NCBI GenBank assembly: GCA_964511625.1
Contig: CAZEJG010000007.1
Location: forward strand, 62,001-126,000
Direction of reading: 5' to 3'
Length of the DNA: 64,000 nucleotides
Origin: Pseudohoeflea sp964511625
Lineage (GTDB): Bacteria; Pseudomonadota; Alphaproteobacteria; Rhizobiales; Rhizobiaceae
The notes under the pieces: model-generated
Told to the model about the DNA's origin: nothing
Databases searched by the model: none
The model's input: the letters and a program-made list of their open reading frames with translations, nothing else
Shown: piece after piece, positions 25,623 to 33,777 of the stretch
Layout of the letters: the number at the start of each line of letters is the position of its first letter
Position numbering within the stretch: position 1 is the stretch's first letter
Made by a program: the position numbers and the translations under genes

Positions 25623-25757
25623 ATGACCGAGGCGCAGAAGAAGGCGCGGCGCAGCCGCTCCGTCGCGCTCGGTCTGGTTCTCGCCGCCCTCGTGGTGCTG
25701 TTCTACGTCATCACGGTGGTGAAGCTCGGGCCGGGATTGTTCGACAGGCCGATGTGA
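25623..25757 (+). CDS. small membrane protein of the cox operon
   Basis: A 44-residue protein, too small for many gene finders. It consists of a basic N terminus (MTEAQKKARRSRS), one transmembrane helix (VALGLVLAALVVLFYVITVV) and a short tail KLGPGLFDRPM. The position between ctaB and ctaG and the single helix match the small CoxF-like proteins of rhizobial cox operons; its job (assembly or a subunit) is unknown. ATG 25623 has AAGG 6 bases upstream; a GTG at 25602 is an alternative that would add seven residues. Confidence 0.75.
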   Translation: MTEAQKKARRSRSVALGLVLAALVVLFYVITVVKLGPGLFDRPM

Positions 25758-25809
25758 CCGCGTCTCGCCCTCGGGCGGGGAAAACGGATACAGGACGCAG
25801 GGAAAGACG

Positions 25810-26436
25810 ATGACCGAAGAGACGAAACACACGAACGGGAACGAAGCGCAGGGTAAGGGGCGAAAACTCGCCGATATGCGCATCGTCATCGTTTGCGTCG
25901 CATTCGTCGGCGGCATGGTGGGGATGAGCTACGCAGCCGTGCCGCTCTACGCCATGTTCTGCCAGGTCACCGGCTATGGCGGCACCACCCAGCGGGTGGA
26001 GCAGGCCTCCGATACCGTCCTCGACCAGGACATCAAGGTTCACTTCGATTCCAACACCGGCGCCGGCCTTCCGTGGAAGTTCGGTCCCGAGAAGCGCGAG
26101 ATCACGCTGAAGATCGGCGAGACCGTGCAGGCGAACTATTTCGCCGTCAACGATACCGACCACGTGCTGACCGGGCAGGCGACCTACAACGTCACCCCGC
26201 AGGCCGCGGGCGCATACTTCAACAAGGTGCAGTGCTTCTGTTTCACCGAGACGACGCTGCAGCCGGGCGAGCGGCTGGAAATGCCGGTAGTCTTCTTCGT
26301 CGATCCCGAGATCGTCAACGACGAGGACACCAGGGACATCACCACCATCACCCTGTCCTACACCTTCTATCCGCACGAGACCGAAAAACCCGTTGCAGCG
26401 GCCGCCAAGCCGGTGCAAGAGAAGAACCAACTTTGA
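25810..26436 (+). CDS. ctaG: cytochrome c oxidase assembly protein CtaG/Cox11
   Basis: A 208-residue copper chaperone that delivers copper to the CuB site of subunit I. One N-terminal transmembrane helix (MRIVIVCVAFVGGMVGMSYAA) anchors the periplasmic immunoglobulin-like domain. The copper motif is CFCF in FNKVQCFCFTETTLQPGE, with a third cysteine in AMFCQVTGYGGTTQ. The C-terminal tail is hydrophilic with Glu/Lys. It is 52 bases after the small membrane protein gene and 60 before coxC. Family length about 200, as here. Confidence 0.95.
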   Translation: MTEETKHTNGNEAQGKGRKLADMRIVIVCVAFVGGMVGMSYAAVPLYAMFCQVTGYGGTTQRVEQASDTVLDQDIKVHFDSNTGAGLPWKFGPEKREITLKIGETVQANYFAVNDTDHVLTGQATYNVTPQAAGAYFNKVQCFCFTETTLQPGERLEMPVVFFVDPEIVNDEDTRDITTITLSYTFYPHETEKPVAAAAKPVQEKNQL

Positions 26437-26496
26437 CCCATCTGCGCCGGTCCGGAGAGAGCCGGCGTGTGAAGAGACCTTATCGGGGGTAACCTA

Positions 26497-27369
26497 ATGG
26501 CCGACGCGCACAGCAAGCACCACGACTACCACATCATCGATCCGAGCCCCTGGCCGTTCACCGGCTCGGTCGGCGCGCTGGTCATGGCCTTCGGCGGCAT
26601 CTGCTACATGAAGTATGTCGAAGGCTCCCAGATGCTGATGTTCGGCATCGACTGGGCCAGCCCCTGGCTGTTCTTCATCGGCCTGCTGATCGTGCTCTAC
26701 ACGATGTTCGGCTGGTGGTCGGACACCATCAAGGAAAGCCACGAAGGCCACCATACCCGGGTCGTGTCGCTGCACCTGCGCTACGGCATGATGATGTTCA
26801 TCGCCTCCGAAGTGATGTTCTTCGTCGCCTGGTTCTGGGCCTTCTTCGACGCCAGCCTGTTCCCGGCCGAAGTGCACCAGGTCGCCCGCGCCGAGTTTAC
26901 CGGTGGTCAGTGGCCGCCCGTCGGCATCGAGGTTCTCGATCCGCTGCACCTGCCGCTCTACAACACGGTGATCCTGCTTCTCTCCGGCACCACCGTCACC
27001 TGGGCGCACCACGCGCTGCTACATGGCGACCGCAAGGGCCTCGTCAACGGCCTGACGCTGACCGTGCTGCTCGGCATCCTGTTCTCCTGCGTGCAGGTCT
27101 ACGAATACGTCCACGCACCGTTCGCCTTCAAGGATTCGATCTACGGCGCCACCTTCTTCATGGCGACCGGCTTCCACGGCTTCCACGTCTTCGTGGGCAC
27201 CATCTTCCTGCTGGTCTGCCTGCTTCGTGCCCTGCGTGGCGACTTCACCCCGCAGAAGCATTTCGGCTTCGAGGCGGCTGCCTGGTACTGGCACTTCGTC
27301 GACGTCGTGTGGCTCTTCCTCTTCTTCTCCATCTACGTCTGGGGTGGTTGGGGCGCTCCGCTGCACTGA
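26497..27369 (+). CDS. coxC: cytochrome c oxidase subunit III
   Basis: A 290-residue seven-helix subunit without cofactors that stabilises the oxidase core. Typical features are KHHDYHIIDPSPWPFTGSVG near the start, then EVMFFVAWFWAFFDASLFP, GATFFMATGFHGFHVFVGTI and HFGFEAAAWYWHFVDVVWLF at the end. The length and motifs fit the aa3 family. It closes the main cox operon and is followed 24 bases later by a strong terminator. Confidence 0.97.
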   Translation: MADAHSKHHDYHIIDPSPWPFTGSVGALVMAFGGICYMKYVEGSQMLMFGIDWASPWLFFIGLLIVLYTMFGWWSDTIKESHEGHHTRVVSLHLRYGMMMFIASEVMFFVAWFWAFFDASLFPAEVHQVARAEFTGGQWPPVGIEVLDPLHLPLYNTVILLLSGTTVTWAHHALLHGDRKGLVNGLTLTVLLGILFSCVQVYEYVHAPFAFKDSIYGATFFMATGFHGFHVFVGTIFLLVCLLRALRGDFTPQKHFGFEAAAWYWHFVDVVWLFLFFSIYVWGGWGAPLH

Positions 27370-27393
27370 TCGCGGTTCGGAAACCAGAATCCG

Positions 27394-27434
27394 AAAAGGG
27401 GCGGTCGTGCTTGCGCAACCGCCCCTTTCTTTTT
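27394..27434 (+). terminator. Rho-independent terminator after coxC
   Basis: AAAAGGGGCGGT and ACCGCCCCTTT form an 11-bp stem around a 12-base loop, followed by CTTTTT. This is a textbook structure and ends the cox operon before the GNAT gene at 27463, so the following genes probably use readthrough or their own promoter. Confidence 0.9.
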
Positions 27435-27462
27435 CAGCGTCGACAGGGAAGGACCGAATGAA

Positions 27463-27741
27463 ATGGATATCAGGGAAGAGAAAACCGGCTCCGGCGGCCG
27501 TTACGTCGTCACAGTCGAGGGGCATGAAGCGGAGATGACTTATTCCCGTGCCTCGGAAAAACTGATCATCATCGATCACACCGGGGTCCCCGATGCCCTG
27601 CGCGGCAAGAAGGTGGGCCAGGCGCTCGCCGAACACGCCGTCGCCGAGGCCCGTGCCGGGGGCTGGAAGATCATTCCCCTCTGCCCCTTCTTCAAGGCGC
27701 AGGCCGTCCGGCACCCCGAATGGAAGGACGTCGTCAACTGA
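27463..27741 (+). CDS. small GNAT-fold N-acetyltransferase (YjdJ-like)
   Basis: A 92-residue minimal GNAT-fold protein of the YjdJ type. It contains the beta-strand and substrate part EMTYSRASEKLIIIDHTGVPDALRGKKVGQALAEHAV, with the acetyl-CoA loop RGKKVG, and the characteristic C-terminal LCPFFKAQAVRHPEWKDVV. Such proteins bind acetyl-CoA, but substrates are unknown. Start ATG 27463. It is the first of three closely packed genes after the cox terminator, a position often seen for DUF983 and surf1 in rhizobia. Confidence 0.85.
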   Translation: MDIREEKTGSGGRYVVTVEGHEAEMTYSRASEKLIIIDHTGVPDALRGKKVGQALAEHAVAEARAGGWKIIPLCPFFKAQAVRHPEWKDVVN

Positions 27742-27779
27742 GCGGCGACCCCACCCCGAACAAACACGTCAGGACCATC

Positions 27780-28172
27780 ATGGAAGACCACAGCCAGGAC
27801 ACCGCACATTTTCCGCCCGTCGATCCGGTCTCGGTGGGGCTGCGCGGGCGGTGTCCGCGATGCGGGCAGGGGGCGATGTTCGACGGTCTGCTGAGCGTCA
27901 AGGACCGTTGCGCCAACTGCAAGCTCGACTATTCCTTCGCCGATGCGGGAGACGGACCGGCCGTTTTCGTCATCATGATCGTCGGCTTCATCGTGGTGGG
28001 CTTCGCGATGTGGCTCGAGATCAACTATTCACCGCCGGTCTGGCTGCAGGCGCTGATCTGGCTGCCCGTCGCCACCATCCTCTGCCTCGCCGGCCTGCGC
28101 ATGCTCAAGGGCCTGCTGATCGCGCTCCAGTACCGCAACAAGGCCGCCGAGGGCAGTATCGACCGTGGCTAG
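27780..28172 (+). CDS. DUF983 family zinc-ribbon membrane protein
   Basis: A 130-residue protein with a zinc-ribbon-like pair of CxxC motifs (CPRCGQGAMF and CANCKLDYSF) followed by two transmembrane helices (VFVIMIVGFIVVGFAMWL and LIWLPVATILCLAGLRML). DUF983 genes are commonly associated with cytochrome oxidase clusters in alphaproteobacteria, suggesting an assembly role, but no reaction is known. ATG 27780 has AGGA upstream; the extended frame from 27720 is not supported. Its stop overlaps the surf1 GTG by 8 bases, so they are translationally coupled. Confidence 0.88.
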   Translation: MEDHSQDTAHFPPVDPVSVGLRGRCPRCGQGAMFDGLLSVKDRCANCKLDYSFADAGDGPAVFVIMIVGFIVVGFAMWLEINYSPPVWLQALIWLPVATILCLAGLRMLKGLLIALQYRNKAAEGSIDRG

Positions 28173-28905
28173 ACACGCCTCAGCAGAAGGGCGGCGTGGG
28201 CCCAGCGTCCTCGTTTCGGTACTCGCGCTCGTCACCTTTGCCATCCTGATCGCGCTCGGCACCTGGCAGGTCGAACGCCTCCAGTGGAAGGAAGGCCTGC
28301 TCACCGCCATCGACGAGCGCAGCCATGCCACGCCGCTGCCACTCGACGACATCCTCGCCATGCAGGCGGCCGGCGAGCCTGTCGAATACCGCCACACGAC
28401 GGTGACGGGCCGCTTCCTCAACGACCGCGAACAGTTCTTCTTCGCCACCCATGAGGGCTATTCGGGCTATTACGTCTACACGCCGCTCGAACGCGCCGAC
28501 GGATCGATCCTCTTCGTCAATCGCGGCTTCGTCGGCATCGATTTCAAGGATCCCGCCACCCGACCCGAAAGCCAGCCGGAAGGGCAGGTGACGGTCACCG
28601 GGCTCGCCCGCGAGGCGCTGCACGAGAAACCCTCCTGGATCGTGCCGGAAAACGAGCCGGCCAAGAACATCTTCTACTGGAAGGATCTCGACGGCTTCAC
28701 CGCCAATGCCGGGCTCGATCCGGCCCGCGTCATCGATCTCTATGTCGATGCGGATGCGACGCCCAATCCCGGCGGCTGGCCGGTGGGCGGCGTCACCATC
28801 GTTTCCCTGCCCAACAATCACCTTCAATATGCAGTGACGTGGTACGGATTGGCAGCCGCCCTTGCCGCCGTCTTCGCCGCCCGCTTTCTGCGCCGGCAGC
28901 GGTGA
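28165..28905 (+). CDS. SURF1 family cytochrome oxidase assembly protein
   Basis: A 246-residue membrane protein with one helix near each end (VLVSVLALVTFAILIALGTW and YGLAAALAAVFAARFL) and a periplasmic loop. Family signatures are GTWQVERLQWKEGLL after the first helix, YRHTTVTGRFLNDRE, GYYVYTPLERADGSILFVNRGFV and the NNHLQYAVTWYGLAAAL that precedes the second helix. SURF1 delivers or stabilises heme a in subunit I. The start is GTG 28165 overlapping the DUF983 stop; no other start gives a proper first helix with basic flank. Confidence 0.93.
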   Translation: MARHASAEGRRGPSVLVSVLALVTFAILIALGTWQVERLQWKEGLLTAIDERSHATPLPLDDILAMQAAGEPVEYRHTTVTGRFLNDREQFFFATHEGYSGYYVYTPLERADGSILFVNRGFVGIDFKDPATRPESQPEGQVTVTGLAREALHEKPSWIVPENEPAKNIFYWKDLDGFTANAGLDPARVIDLYVDADATPNPGGWPVGGVTIVSLPNNHLQYAVTWYGLAAALAAVFAARFLRRQR

Positions 28906-28923
28906 GCCGAGCATGCCTGCGCC

Positions 28924-28953
28924 TTGACAGAGGCCACGCCGAATCTGTCTAAG
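28924..28953 (+). promoter_or_regulatory. sigma-70 type promoter of ispH-thrB-rnhA
   Basis: CTTGACA (TTGACA at 28924-28929) and TCTAAG at 28948-28953, 18 bases apart, match the rhizobial housekeeping promoter pattern. The start of ispH is 67 bases downstream, leaving a short leader with one start-like codon. Confidence 0.6.
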
Positions 28954-29019
28954 AGCGTGAACCGATGAAAGCCCCGCATCCAGCAAGATGATGTGCAAAA
29001 AAGCCGTGAGACAGTCCTC

Positions 29020-30021
29020 ATGACCGAACGCCAACCCCTGACGATCCGCCTGTGTGGCCCGCGCGGATTCTGCGCCGGCGTGGACCGCGCGATCCAGATC
29101 GTGGTGCTGGCGCTGAAGAAATACGGCGCACCGGTCTATGTCCGTCACGAGATCGTCCACAACCGCTTCGTCGTCGAGGGGCTCGAGGCGCAAGGGGCGG
29201 TCTTCGTCGAGGAACTCGACGAGATCCCGCCGGAGCACCACGGCCAGCCGGTGATCTTTTCGGCCCATGGCGTGCCGAAATCGGTGCCGGCGGATGCGGA
29301 GGGCCGAAATCTCTTCTATCTCGATGCCACCTGTCCGCTGGTCTCCAAGGTGCACAAACAGGCCATGCGCCACGAGCGGCTCGGCCGTCACGTCCTGCTG
29401 ATCGGCCACAAGGGTCATCCGGAGGTGATCGGTACGATGGGCCAGCTGCCCGAAGGCGCCGTCACGCTGATCGAGACCGTCGAGGACGTCGATGCTCTTG
29501 AGCCCGCCGATCCCGACGCGCTCGGCTTCGTCACCCAGACCACCCTGTCGGTCGACGACACCGCCCAGGTCATCACCCGGCTCACCGAACGCTTTCCGGG
29601 CGTGACCGCGCCGGCTGCCGAATCGATCTGCTACGCCACCACCAACCGCCAGGAAGCGGTGAAGGCGGCGGCGCCCGGCTGCGATCTCTTCGCCATCGTC
29701 GGCGCGCCGAACTCGTCCAACTCCCGCCGTCTGGTGGAAGTGGCGCTGAAGGCGGGTGCAAAGCGCTCGATCCTGCTCCAGCGGGCCTCCGAGATCGACT
29801 TCGAGGAGATCGGCCCGATCACCACGCTCGGCCTCTCCGCCGGAGCCTCCGCTCCCGAGGTGGTTGTTGCCGAGATCATTGACGCCTTCCGCGAACGTTT
29901 CGACGTCACCATTGAACTGGCGGAAACCGTGCAGGAGACAGAGAACTTTCTCGTCAACCGCGAGCTGCGCGACGTCGAACTGACCACCGCCGACATGGCC
30001 TTCGTCAACGGGACCGACTGA
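29020..30021 (+). CDS. ispH: 4-hydroxy-3-methylbut-2-enyl diphosphate reductase
   Basis: A 333-residue iron-sulfur enzyme that makes IPP and DMAPP, the last step of the MEP pathway started by Dxs. Conserved motifs are CGPRGFCAGVDRAIQIV with the first cluster cysteine (C18), DATCPLVSKVHK with the second and SICYATTNRQ with the third. Also present are the substrate histidines in EIVHNRFVV and IGHKGHPEV. Start ATG 29020 matches relatives; a GTG at 28993 is possible. The gene is followed after 2 bases by thrB. Confidence 0.97.
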   Translation: MTERQPLTIRLCGPRGFCAGVDRAIQIVVLALKKYGAPVYVRHEIVHNRFVVEGLEAQGAVFVEELDEIPPEHHGQPVIFSAHGVPKSVPADAEGRNLFYLDATCPLVSKVHKQAMRHERLGRHVLLIGHKGHPEVIGTMGQLPEGAVTLIETVEDVDALEPADPDALGFVTQTTLSVDDTAQVITRLTERFPGVTAPAAESICYATTNRQEAVKAAAPGCDLFAIVGAPNSSNSRRLVEVALKAGAKRSILLQRASEIDFEEIGPITTLGLSAGASAPEVVVAEIIDAFRERFDVTIELAETVQETENFLVNRELRDVELTTADMAFVNGTD

Positions 30022-30023
30022 AC

Positions 30024-31016
30024 ATGGCCGTCTATACCGACGTTTCGGAAACCGAACTGCAGGCTTTCGTCGCCGAATACGACATCGGCGCGCTGACCTC
30101 CTACAAGGGCATCGCCGAAGGCGTGGAGAATTCCAATTTCCTCATCCACACGACCACGGGCAGCTTCATCCTGACGCTGTACGAAAAGCGCGTGAACCCG
30201 GAAGACCTTCCTTTCTTCCTCGGCCTGATGGACCATCTGGCGAGCCGCGGACTTTCCTGCCCGCTGCCGATCCGCCGTCGGGATGGATCGACACTGGGCA
30301 CGCTGGCCCGTCGTCCGGCGGCAATCATCTCCTTTCTGGAAGGCATGTGGCCGCGCAAGCCCGCCGCCGCGCACTGCCGCGAGACCGGTCGGGCACTTGC
30401 CGCCCTGCATATCGCTGGCGAGGGTTTCGATATCGCCCGCCCCAACGCGCTTTCCGTCGACGCCTGGCGGCCCTTGTGGGAGAAATCCGCCGCCCGCGCC
30501 GACGAGGTGGAGCCGGGACTGGCGGCGGAGATCGAGGCGGCGCTCGACGATCTCGAAGCCGGCTGGCCGAAGGGACTGCCCGAGGGCGTCATCCATGCCG
30601 ACCTGTTTCCCGACAACGTCTTCTTCATCGGCGACGACCTGTCGGGCATCATCGACTTCTATTTCGCCTGCGACGACTTCCTGGTCTACGATCTCGCCAT
30701 CTGCATCAATGCCTGGTGCTTCGAGCCCGACGGCTCCTACAACCTCACCAAGGGCATGGCGCTGATCGACGGCTACACCGAGGTCCGCAGCCTCTCCGAG
30801 GCAGAAGTGGAGGCGCTGCCGATGCTCGCACAGGGCGCGGCCATGCGTTTCCTGCTCACACGGCTGTATGACTGGCTGACCACGCCCGAGGGCGCACTGG
30901 TGGTCAAGAAGGACCCGCGCGAATATCTGCGCAAGCTGCGCTTCCACCGGGCTGTCGAGGCCGCCTCAGAATACGGCCTCCGACAGGCCGCCCATCTTCA
31001 GGACACCGCTCAATGA
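30024..31016 (+). CDS. thrB: homoserine kinase (ThrB, aminoglycoside-phosphotransferase-like)
   Basis: A 330-residue kinase of the APH/protein-kinase-like fold that phosphorylates homoserine for threonine synthesis. The catalytic loop VIHADLFPDNVFF gives the HxDxxxxN pattern (Asp base and Asn metal ligand) and IIDFYFACDD the second metal motif; the ATP-binding N-terminal lobe includes GVENSNFLIHT. This is the rhizobial ThrB type rather than the GHMP type. It is 2 bases after ispH and overlaps rnhA by 4 bases. The downstream enzyme ThrC is encoded about 8 kb away. Confidence 0.95.
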   Translation: MAVYTDVSETELQAFVAEYDIGALTSYKGIAEGVENSNFLIHTTTGSFILTLYEKRVNPEDLPFFLGLMDHLASRGLSCPLPIRRRDGSTLGTLARRPAAIISFLEGMWPRKPAAAHCRETGRALAALHIAGEGFDIARPNALSVDAWRPLWEKSAARADEVEPGLAAEIEAALDDLEAGWPKGLPEGVIHADLFPDNVFFIGDDLSGIIDFYFACDDFLVYDLAICINAWCFEPDGSYNLTKGMALIDGYTEVRSLSEAEVEALPMLAQGAAMRFLLTRLYDWLTTPEGALVVKKDPREYLRKLRFHRAVEAASEYGLRQAAHLQDTAQ

Positions 31017-31450
31017 AACATGTCGACATCTTCACCGACGGGGCCTGTTCGGGCAATCCGGGCCCCGGCGGCTGGGGCGCGGTGCTGCGCTATGGCGACA
31101 AGGAAAAGGAAATGTCGGGCGGCGAGGCGCAGACCACCAACAACCGGATGGAGCTGATGGCCGCGATCCAGGCGCTCAACGCGCTCAAGAGCCCCTGCGA
31201 GATCGATCTCTATACCGACAGCGCCTATGTGAAGGACGGGATCTCGAAGTGGATCTTCGGCTGGAAGAAGAACGGCTGGAAGACCGCCGACAAGAAGCCG
31301 GTCAAGAATGCCGAGCTCTGGCAGCAGCTGGAAGAGGCGCGCAACCGCCACAAGGTGACACTGCACTGGGTCAAGGGTCACGCCGGCCATCCCGAGAACG
31401 AGCGTGCCGACGAGCTGGCCCGCGCCGGCATGGCGCCCTTCAAGAAATGA
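31013..31450 (+). CDS. rnhA: ribonuclease HI
   Basis: A 145-residue endonuclease that cuts the RNA strand of RNA-DNA hybrids, in R-loop removal and primer processing. The four acidic metal ligands are visible: Asp in IFTDGACSGNPGPGGWG, Glu in NNRMELMAA, Asp in LYTDSAYVKDG and Asp in NERADELAR. The basic handle region WIFGWKKNGWKTADKKPVKN is present. The ATG overlaps the thrB stop by 4 bases. The transcript ends at the hairpin at 31453. Confidence 0.97.
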   Translation: MKHVDIFTDGACSGNPGPGGWGAVLRYGDKEKEMSGGEAQTTNNRMELMAAIQALNALKSPCEIDLYTDSAYVKDGISKWIFGWKKNGWKTADKKPVKNAELWQQLEEARNRHKVTLHWVKGHAGHPENERADELARAGMAPFKK

Positions 31451-31474
31451 AAAGGCGGGGCCGAGGCCCCGCCT
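31449..31474 (-). terminator. terminator between rnhA and the peroxiredoxin gene
   Basis: AGGCGGGGCC and GGCCCCGCCT form a 10-bp stem with a 2-base centre. On the minus strand it is followed by TTTT, so it fits best as terminator of the peroxiredoxin gene; on the plus strand it follows the rnhA stop directly and may serve that too. Confidence 0.75.
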
Positions 31475-31496
31475 GAAAATTGCCTGTAAGGTCGCC

Positions 31497-31982
31497 TTAG
31501 AGCTGTTCCAGTAGCTTCTCGGCACCGGAGGTAACGGCCTCGCCGGGGCTATCCTCGACGTTGAGCGCGGTGACCTTGCCGTCTTCCACGATCATCGAAT
31601 AGCGCTTGGAACGGACGCCGAGCGTGCCCGCCGACAGATCCATCTCCATGCCGATCGCCTTGGTGAAGGCGGCGTCCCAGTCGGCCAGGAACCGCAGCGT
31701 GCCCATGCCGTTGGTCGACTTCGCCCAGGCGCCCATGACGAAGGCGTCGTTGACGGAGATCACCGCGATATCGTCGACGCCCTTCGCCTTGATGGCGTCC
31801 GCGTTGTTCAGATAGCCCGGCAGGTGGTTGTGGGTGCAGGTGGGCGTATAGGCGCCGGGAACCGCGAACAGGACGACCTTGCGGCCGGAGAAGAGGTCCT
31901 TGGTGCCGACTTCCTGCATGCCGTCGGGGCCGGCTTCCTTGAGTGTGAGTTCGGGCAGCTTGTCGCCGATCGAAATGGTCAT
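31497..31982 (-). CDS. peroxiredoxin (Prx5 type)
   Basis: A 161-residue thiol peroxidase that reduces hydrogen peroxide and organic peroxides. The peroxidatic cysteine lies in VPGAYTPTCTHNHLPGYLNN, with threonine and proline of the P-x3-T-x2-C motif; the fold parts FAVPGAYTPTC and VNDAFVMGAWAKS match the Prx5 family. A second, resolving cysteine is not obvious, so it may rely on glutaredoxin or glutathione. Start ATG 31982 is preferred; the in-frame extension to 32027 has no site. Confidence 0.93.
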   Translation of the reverse strand: MTISIGDKLPELTLKEAGPDGMQEVGTKDLFSGRKVVLFAVPGAYTPTCTHNHLPGYLNNADAIKAKGVDDIAVISVNDAFVMGAWAKSTNGMGTLRFLADWDAAFTKAIGMEMDLSAGTLGVRSKRYSMIVEDGKVTALNVEDSPGEAVTSGAEKLLEQL

Positions 31983-32083
31983 GTTATGTGTCTCCGTGTT
32001 GGGCGGTGATGAATTGGGATGCGCCATAGATATCGCATCGGGGCGTCAGGTCGAGGCCCCGACGTCTCGTGCGCGAAACTATT

Positions 32084-32932
32084 TCAGTCGATGGCGAGCG
32101 GCACCGTGGTTTCGATCGCCCGCTCGCCGAGGGTGACCACTATATCGAGCGGTACATCGGCTGAGGCGTTCTTCGGGCGGCTTTCCACGGGCAGCGAGAA
32201 GGACACCGTGGCGTTGTCCCGTGAAACCGTCTTCGGGATTCCGAACAGCCATCCGCCGGGCGAGTATGTGAAGATTGCGGGATCCTCGGTCGCCTCGGCG
32301 GGAACTCGGACGCTGACGGTGATCGCATCCGCACCCTCGTCCACTGTCGCCTCAATCACATCGAAGTCCTCGGTGGGAGCGGCCGGCAGGGCAGAAAAGG
32401 CGCGGGCGACAGCCACCTTGGCGCGGGCGTCGGTCCCCTTCATCGCGTCGGGGGCGGGAAGGGACAGGTCGAAGGAGGCCTGGAACGGCACGCAGATCTG
32501 TTCGCACAGCCCGAGGAAGACATCGGCCCTAACCTCCGCCTTCCCGGGCGCCGGGCCGCCGTCCCGTCGCATTTCGAGCGCCAGGCTCACCGGATGCTTG
32601 TAGCCGGCCCAGACCGAGTAGCCGTCATCGACCCGCACGGGAGGCGGCAGACGCAGCGAGCTGAGCTCGATCCCCTCGCTGCGCGACAGGTCGATCTGCG
32701 GCGGGATACCCGAGGCGCCGGGGTCGATCCAGTAGGTCTTCCAGCCGTCCTCCAGGTCGATTTCGAGTGCCCCGCGGATAACGCCGTCATGATCCGGCTC
32801 CGGATCGACCACGAGGCGCACGCGCGCGCCCTCCGTCTCTGTCCAGCCGCTGTCGACCGCGCCAGCGGGCAGCGCCGAAAGCGTGGCGAGGGATATGGCG
32901 GCGATCGCAGCTGTGGCAGTCCTGAGAAACAT
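32084..32932 (-). CDS. periplasmic protein with DsbD N-terminal-like domain
   Basis: A 282-residue exported protein. A signal peptide (residues 1-25, ending ALPAGA) is followed by a domain with the DsbD_N / ScsB N-terminal pattern: YWIDPGASGIPPQIDLSRSEG, WAGYKHPVSLALEM and LGLCEQICVPF, whose Cys-x3-Cys pair is the redox pair of that family. The normal DsbD membrane core and C-terminal thioredoxin domain are absent: this is the isolated N-terminal domain. Start ATG 32932 with AGGAG 5 bases upstream. It likely passes electrons to a periplasmic thiol target from a membrane partner elsewhere; partner unknown. Divergent from yqgE. Confidence 0.8.
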   Translation of the reverse strand: MFLRTATAAIAAISLATLSALPAGAVDSGWTETEGARVRLVVDPEPDHDGVIRGALEIDLEDGWKTYWIDPGASGIPPQIDLSRSEGIELSSLRLPPPVRVDDGYSVWAGYKHPVSLALEMRRDGGPAPGKAEVRADVFLGLCEQICVPFQASFDLSLPAPDAMKGTDARAKVAVARAFSALPAAPTEDFDVIEATVDEGADAITVSVRVPAEATEDPAIFTYSPGGWLFGIPKTVSRDNATVSFSLPVESRPKNASADVPLDIVVTLGERAIETTVPLAID

Positions 32933-33107
32933 CGTCACTCCTGTCCGGGATTCCGGTCGTCGAAAACTATCGTGACCGGGCACCCTTTTCCAGCAATGAC
33001 ACATCAACGCCGATCATTTCCGCGTGACGCGTCAATCCCTCGGAAATGACAGGATGCCGCGACGGAATATCCCTTTCCAAAGGCGCAAAGTTTGTTACGC
33101 TGCCTGC

Positions 33108-33725
33108 ATGACGAAACCAGAAGACCACCTGTCGCTTCGTGAACGAGGCTGTCTCGACGGCCACTTTCTCATTGCCATGCCCAACATGGCGGACGAGCGT
33201 TTCCATCGCACCGTGGTTTTCATCTGCGCCCATTCCGAGGATGGGGCGATGGGATTCATCATCAACCGGCCTCAGGGCATGCACTTCTCCGAATTGATCG
33301 GGAAGCTGGAGCTGGAACAGTCCGCGCGCATCTCGTCTGCAGGCTCGTCCTGCGGCAAGCCGGTGGATTTCCCGGTGCTCTCCGGCGGTCCGGTCGACAC
33401 CGGCCGCGGCTTTGTGCTTCACACCGACGACTATCACAGCCAGTCGACCATGCCTGTCAGCGACGAACTCTGCCTGACCGCAACAGTCGACATCCTGCGC
33501 GCCATCAACGAGGGCAGGGGCCCCGAACGCGGCATCATGTTGCTCGGCTATGCCGGCTGGGCGCCCGGTCAGCTCGAGGAAGAGATGGCCGCCAATTCCT
33601 GGCTCAGCTGTCCGGCGAGCGAGGAAATCGTCTTCGACCTGATGACTGACGACAAATACGAGCGCGTGCTCGAGATGATGGGCGTCAAGCCTGCCATGCT
33701 TTCCATGCAGGCAGGCCACGCCTGA
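33108..33725 (+). CDS. YqgE/AlgH family protein
   Basis: A 205-residue protein of UPF0301 (YqgE/AlgH), found broadly in proteobacteria with no settled function. The family core is DGHFLIAMPNMADERFHRTVVFIC, GAMGFIINRPQGMHF, GGPVDTGRGFVLHTDDY and MLLGYAGWAPGQLEEEMAANSW, all present. Start ATG 33108 (MTKPEDHLSLRERG) is preferred over in-frame starts from 33024. It converges with the GGDEF-EAL gene, 52 bases apart. The link to the neighbouring DsbD-like gene is unclear. Confidence 0.92.
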   Translation: MTKPEDHLSLRERGCLDGHFLIAMPNMADERFHRTVVFICAHSEDGAMGFIINRPQGMHFSELIGKLELEQSARISSAGSSCGKPVDFPVLSGGPVDTGRGFVLHTDDYHSQSTMPVSDELCLTATVDILRAINEGRGPERGIMLLGYAGWAPGQLEEEMAANSWLSCPASEEIVFDLMTDDKYERVLEMMGVKPAMLSMQAGHA

Positions 33726-33777
33726 TTTTTCCCCGAGCGATGATGTTGAGGAGCGACGGTCGCCGGCTACCGCCAAG

